Part shown: in pieces, positions 14,852 through 17,721 of the stretch | How the letters are laid out: every line of letters starts with the position of its first letter | Numbering within the stretch: position 1 is the first letter of the stretch | Origin: UBA9619 sp964630665 | Lineage (GTDB): Bacteria; Pseudomonadota; Gammaproteobacteria; Arenicellales; UBA868 | Assembly (NCBI GenBank): GCA_964630665.1 | Contig: CAZVVN010000066.1 | Coordinates: 1 to 17,721, forward strand | Direction: 5' to 3' | DNA: 17,721 nt | The notes under the pieces: model-generated | Databases searched by the model: none | What the model was told of the DNA's origin: nothing | Seen by the model: only the letters and a program-made list of their open reading frames with translations | Made by a program: the position numbers and the translations under genes

Positions 14852-16084
14852 TTACTCGTGCCGGAGTGCCTCAATGGGGTCCAGGCGGGATGCCTTAAGC
14901 GCCGGATAGTAGCCAAAGAACACACCCACGAGTGCGGCAAACCCCATTGCCACAACTGCCGAAAACGGCGACGTGATCACCGGCCAGCCGGCAATACGGG
15001 CCGCCGCAAGAGAACCGCCAAACCCCAGAATCACTCCCACCAGACCACCGATCAGCGACACGGCGACCGCTTCGGTAACGAACTGGAGCAGGATATCCTG
15101 GCCTCTGGCGCCCACGGCCATTCGCAAACCGACCTCGCGCGTTCGCTCGGTGACCGAAACCAGCATGATGTTCATAATGCCGATTCCGCCGACAATCAGC
15201 GATATACCGGCGACGGCTGCCAGCAGCATCGACATCGTGCGCTCCGATTTTGCCCGTGCCTCAAGATACTGGGCGATATTGCGTACATAGAAATCATCTG
15301 GCTGGCCGGGGCGGATTCGGTGGCGCTGTCGCAGCAACTCTATGATCTGCTGCTCAGCGGCATCCAGCAGATCGGCCGAGCGCGCCTTCACGGTAATGTC
15401 GCGCACGAATCGGCCACGGAACCGTTCACCCACATTCATACGCGACTTGGCCGTCGATATCGGCACGAACACGACATCATCATGATCGCGACCCCAGGAT
15501 GATTCACCCTTGGGCCGCGTGACGCCAATGACCCTGAACGGTATACGTTCAATTCGAATGATGTTACCGATCGGGTTCTGGCCAGGCAGCAATTGCTCGA
15601 CGATGGTCTCACCAATAATCGCCACCTTGGCCGCGGCGCGTTCTTCCTGCGGGTTGAACGTACGGCCTTCGCCGATAGTCCAGTCCCGCGCACGAAGGTA
15701 AGCATCGCCAACGCCGAAAATAGTCGTAAACCAGTTGCTGTTACCGGAGACCACCTGGCCCGTGGTTCGAACCGTCGGCGCTGCAATCGCGATGGCTGAT
15801 GCCTGCCTCTCGATTGCCGCCGCATCGGCCTTGGTCAGCGAGACCTTGCTGTTGGAACCACCACGTACCCCACCCGAGACGCTGGTCCCGTTGCGAACGA
15901 ACAGCACGTTTTCACCCAGGCCCTGTATGGCTTCGTCGATCCGCTGTTCGGCGCCTTTACCCACGCCAACCATGGCAATCACCGCCGCCACACCGATGAT
16001 AATGCCCAGAGTCGTCAGGGCCGTGCGCAGTTTGTTGGACCGCAACGAGGCCGCAGCGCTGAGAAGACAATCCGAGAATGTCAT
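14852..16084 (-). CDS. MacB-like ABC transporter permease (MacB_PCD plus FtsX domains)
   Basis: A 410-residue inner-membrane permease with the four-helix MacB/FtsX layout. TM1 lies at about 21-42 (ALTTLGIIIGVAAVIAMVGV), preceded by LRSNKLRT. A periplasmic domain of about 240 residues follows, and then TM2 at about 284-310 (ISLIVGGIGIMNIMLVSVTE), TM3 at about 338-361 and TM4 at about 370-393. The motif VTERTREVGLRMAVGARGQD after TM2 is the coupling helix that contacts the ATPase, and the end ALKASRLDPIEALRHE is the family's usual C-terminus. Unlike E. coli MacB, the ATPase is a separate protein. Its ATG overlaps the ATPase TGA (ATGA, 16084-16081). These systems do mechanotransmission in the periplasm to expel peptides, lipopeptides, macrolides or siderophores through TolC; the substrate is unknown. 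Confidence 0.93.
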   Translation of the reverse strand: MTFSDCLLSAAASLRSNKLRTALTTLGIIIGVAAVIAMVGVGKGAEQRIDEAIQGLGENVLFVRNGTSVSGGVRGGSNSKVSLTKADAAAIERQASAIAIAAPTVRTTGQVVSGNSNWFTTIFGVGDAYLRARDWTIGEGRTFNPQEERAAAKVAIIGETIVEQLLPGQNPIGNIIRIERIPFRVIGVTRPKGESSWGRDHDDVVFVPISTAKSRMNVGERFRGRFVRDITVKARSADLLDAAEQQIIELLRQRHRIRPGQPDDFYVRNIAQYLEARAKSERTMSMLLAAVAGISLIVGGIGIMNIMLVSVTERTREVGLRMAVGARGQDILLQFVTEAVAVSLIGGLVGVILGFGGSLAAARIAGWPVITSPFSAVVAMGFAALVGVFFGYYPALKASRLDPIEALRHE

Positions 16085-16824
16085 TCTGGAGAAGCCTCTG
16101 ATTCCGGAGAATCTCCGGCAACTGCATCGCAGGCTCGATCCTGTGCCTCGTCTGTGATTAGACGACCATCTCGGAACGTCAGTACCCGTCGCGCATAGCG
16201 GGCCACGTCGCGCTCGTGGGTCACGAGAATAACCGTCATCCCGCGACCGTTGAGGTCATCCAGCAGAGCCATGATCTCGCGGCCGGTGGCGCTGTCCAGC
16301 GCACCGGTCGGTTCATCCGCGAGCACGATACCGGGATCATTGACAATGGCACGGGCGATCGCGACCCGCTGCATCTGCCCGCCAGAGAGCTGGGTGGGCA
16401 GATGATGACGCCGGTCCGCCAGCCCGACCGCGTCGAGCGCTCGGGCTGCCTTCTCGGCACGCTCCACACGGGGTTCACCACTGTACAGCAGTGGCAACTC
16501 CACATTGGCCTGGGCAGTCGCACCGGCCATCAGATTGAAGGCCTGGAACACGAAACCGACCTTGTTTCTGCGGATCCGGGCAAGGTCATCGCGCCCCAGC
16601 CGGGACACGTCCTCGCCGTCAAGCTGGTATTCACCGGATGTGGGAGTATCCAGGCAACCCAGCACGTGCATGCAGGTCGACTTACCCGACCCGGATGGCC
16701 CCATAATGGCCACGAACTCCCCGTGTGCGATATCGACCGTCAGGTCTCGAAGCGCATGAACGACCTGGGAGCCAACCGAAAAATCCCGACCCAGGCCACG
16801 TGTCCGAATAACGGCCGACTCCAT
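16081..16824 (-). CDS. ABC transporter ATP-binding protein (MacB/LolD type)
   Basis: A 247-residue ATPase that drives the adjacent permease from the cytoplasmic face. Walker A is GPSGSGKST (42-50), the Q-loop is FVFQAFNLM (Q94), the signature is LSGGQMQRVAIARA (146-159), Walker B is IVLADEPTGALD (166-177) and the switch histidine is H203 in VTHERDVA. All catalytic residues are intact. The last 25 or so residues, rich in Asp, Glu and Ser, extend past the domain. It starts 15 bases after the adaptor stop and overlaps the permease start by four bases, so the three genes form one operon in the order adaptor, ATPase, permease. The LolD/MacB/FtsE subfamily is recognised from the phosphate-loop and signature context. 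Confidence 0.94.
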   Translation of the reverse strand: MESAVIRTRGLGRDFSVGSQVVHALRDLTVDIAHGEFVAIMGPSGSGKSTCMHVLGCLDTPTSGEYQLDGEDVSRLGRDDLARIRRNKVGFVFQAFNLMAGATAQANVELPLLYSGEPRVERAEKAARALDAVGLADRRHHLPTQLSGGQMQRVAIARAIVNDPGIVLADEPTGALDSATGREIMALLDDLNGRGMTVILVTHERDVARYARRVLTFRDGRLITDEAQDRACDAVAGDSPESEASPE

Positions 16825-16839
16825 GACCTGTTGTCGCCC

Positions 16840-17721
16840 TCAGGGTGATCCCGTTGCCAGTCCGACAATCACGCTGTCACCTTCAGCGATTTGGCCATCG
16901 ACGATCTGCGTGTGTGTACCGTCTGATATACCCGCCGTCACCGGATTGGCTACAGGCTGGCCGCTCGCATCCAGTGTCCAAGTCGTCGCTCGACGATAAC
17001 CCGCACTCTTGGCCTCAACACGCATCAGCCGGTACTGCTTCTTCTGCTCAGTATCGAGCAACTCTTCCACACGACGGGCGGCCTGGAAGCGCAACTGCCT
17101 GATAGCTTCACGGAATTCATCACCCGACACACCGCTTTCGCGCAGGCCGCCGATTGATTGCCCCATCTCGGCATAGATCGACTTCACTGACGTTACCTGT
17201 TCATCACTTAGTCCGAGTCTTTTCCTCAACGCCTTGACCATTGCACGCATCCGTTCACGGCCGCCCCCTGATCCTGAGGACCTGGAGGTTTCGCGCTTTG
17301 CACCCACCGGTGTAAATCGCAACGCCGCCGAGGGAACCCTGAGCACGTCGTGTTTCTGGCCAACGATAATCTCTATGCTGGCGGTCATTCCGGGCAGCAG
17401 ACTCTGGTCGTTGTTCCGGGTACCGACAATAATCACGTAAGTCACCACACCCGATACCTCTACCGGCTGCTTTCGCACCTGCACGACTTCTCCCCTAAAC
17501 ACCCGATCGGGATAGGCGTCTACCGTAAAGCGGGCCTTCTGGCCCTCAGTAATACCTCCGATGTCAGCCTCGTCGACACTGACCTCCAGATGAATATCAC
17601 TAAGGTCCTGAGCCAGGGTAAACAGCACCGGTGCCTGCAGACTTGCAGCGACGGTCTGCCCAACGTCTGCTGCACGGTTGATCACGACACCGTCAACCGG
17701 CGACCTGATCAGCGTATGACC
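16840..17721 (-). CDS. MacA-like periplasmic adaptor (membrane fusion protein), C-terminal part, cut by the right edge
   Basis: The open frame runs unbroken into the right edge, giving 293 residues that begin GHTLIRSPVDGVVINRAADV. A GTG at 17685 is internal, because upstream codons encode the conserved lipoyl-half sequence SPVDGVVINR. Next come the beta-barrel block VSVDEADIGGITEGQKARFT and the following LLPGMTASIEIIVGQKHDVL and RVPSAALRFTP, all typical of MacA and HlyD-type adaptors. After that, where MacA normally goes straight into the membrane-proximal domain, there is an insert of about 100 residues: a Ser/Gly/Arg-rich linker followed by a basic, helical, charged segment. The usual ending then resumes (VTAGISDGTHTQIVDGQIAE, GDSVIVGL). 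The N-terminal anchor and hairpin lie outside the window. It is the first of the three exporter genes visible. Confidence 0.9.
   Translation of the reverse strand, partial: GHTLIRSPVDGVVINRAADVGQTVAASLQAPVLFTLAQDLSDIHLEVSVDEADIGGITEGQKARFTVDAYPDRVFRGEVVQVRKQPVEVSGVVTYVIIVGTRNNDQSLLPGMTASIEIIVGQKHDVLRVPSAALRFTPVGAKRETSRSSGSGGGRERMRAMVKALRKRLGLSDEQVTSVKSIYAEMGQSIGGLRESGVSGDEFREAIRQLRFQAARRVEELLDTEQKKQYRLMRVEAKSAGYRRATTWTLDASGQPVANPVTAGISDGTHTQIVDGQIAEGDSVIVGLATGSP

Noticed and set aside
14701..14955. An N-terminal extension of the amidinotransferase reading frame to 14955
   Set aside because: It runs through the end of the permease gene on the same strand, its residues show no conserved pattern, and the ATG at 14700 has a suitable GGGGTGG and begins the conserved protein.
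17683..17685. GTG at 17685 as the start of the adaptor gene
   Set aside because: In-frame codons continue to the right edge and encode SPVDGVV, a conserved part of the lipoyl domain, so the GTG is internal and the gene is cut by the window.

Overview
The window reads as one chromosomal segment of a moderately GC-rich Gram-negative bacterium. A MacA/MacB-type export system implies an inner membrane plus a periplasm, and the family set (PaaA, feruloyl-CoA-synthase-type ligase, SCP-2, HyuA/HyuB, amidinotransferase) fits a metabolically versatile proteobacterium, perhaps an uncultured marine gammaproteobacterium. That taxonomic guess rests on family content only. No rRNA, tRNA, CRISPR array, transposase, phage gene or integration site is visible. 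Genes are densely packed and intact apart from the two cut by the window edges. No gene-free stretch exceeds 300 bases; the longest (3637-3855 and 7269-7509) lie between divergent genes.

Left part (1-7268): acyl-CoA and aromatic catabolism. On the minus strand, reading right to left, are a flavin reductase (3636-3133), a feruloyl-CoA-synthase-like acid:CoA ligase (2999-1173), an RraA/HMG-aldolase-like protein (1139-492) and the N-terminal part of paaA (382 to the left edge), the catalytic subunit of ring-1,2-phenylacetyl-CoA epoxidase. An AT-rich 109-base gap before paaA holds a promoter-like pair spaced 19 bases with an inverted repeat inside the spacer. A single-domain SCP-2 gene (3856-4170, plus) is divergent from the flavin reductase. 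A second minus-strand run, DUF1330 (7268-6960), 3-hydroxyacyl-CoA dehydrogenase (6833-5973) and a large TPR protein (5921-4260), probably forms one operon.

Middle (7510-12330, plus): an alpha/beta hydrolase is followed by an intergenic region with an elaborate inverted/direct repeat, then hyuA and hyuB, overlapping by the four bases GTGA. They encode the two subunits of an ATP-dependent hydantoinase/5-oxoprolinase-type enzyme.

Right part (12394-17721, minus): reading right to left, a MacA-like periplasmic adaptor (cut at the right edge, with an unusual helical insert), its ATPase, its FtsX/MacB-type permease, an AGAT-type amidinotransferase and an M20 (ArgE/DapE-type) metallo-hydrolase. The last two are in the same reading frame, separated by one TAG and three codons. 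The M20 gene is convergent with hyuB. The hydantoinase, amidinotransferase and M20 genes together suggest handling of amidino, ureido or cyclic-amide compounds, and the neighbouring exporter raises the alternative of a small secreted product. Neither substrate can be read from the sequence. No clearly new system is proven here; the best leads are the amidinotransferase/M20 pair beside hyuAB, the adaptor insert, and the two intergenic dyads.
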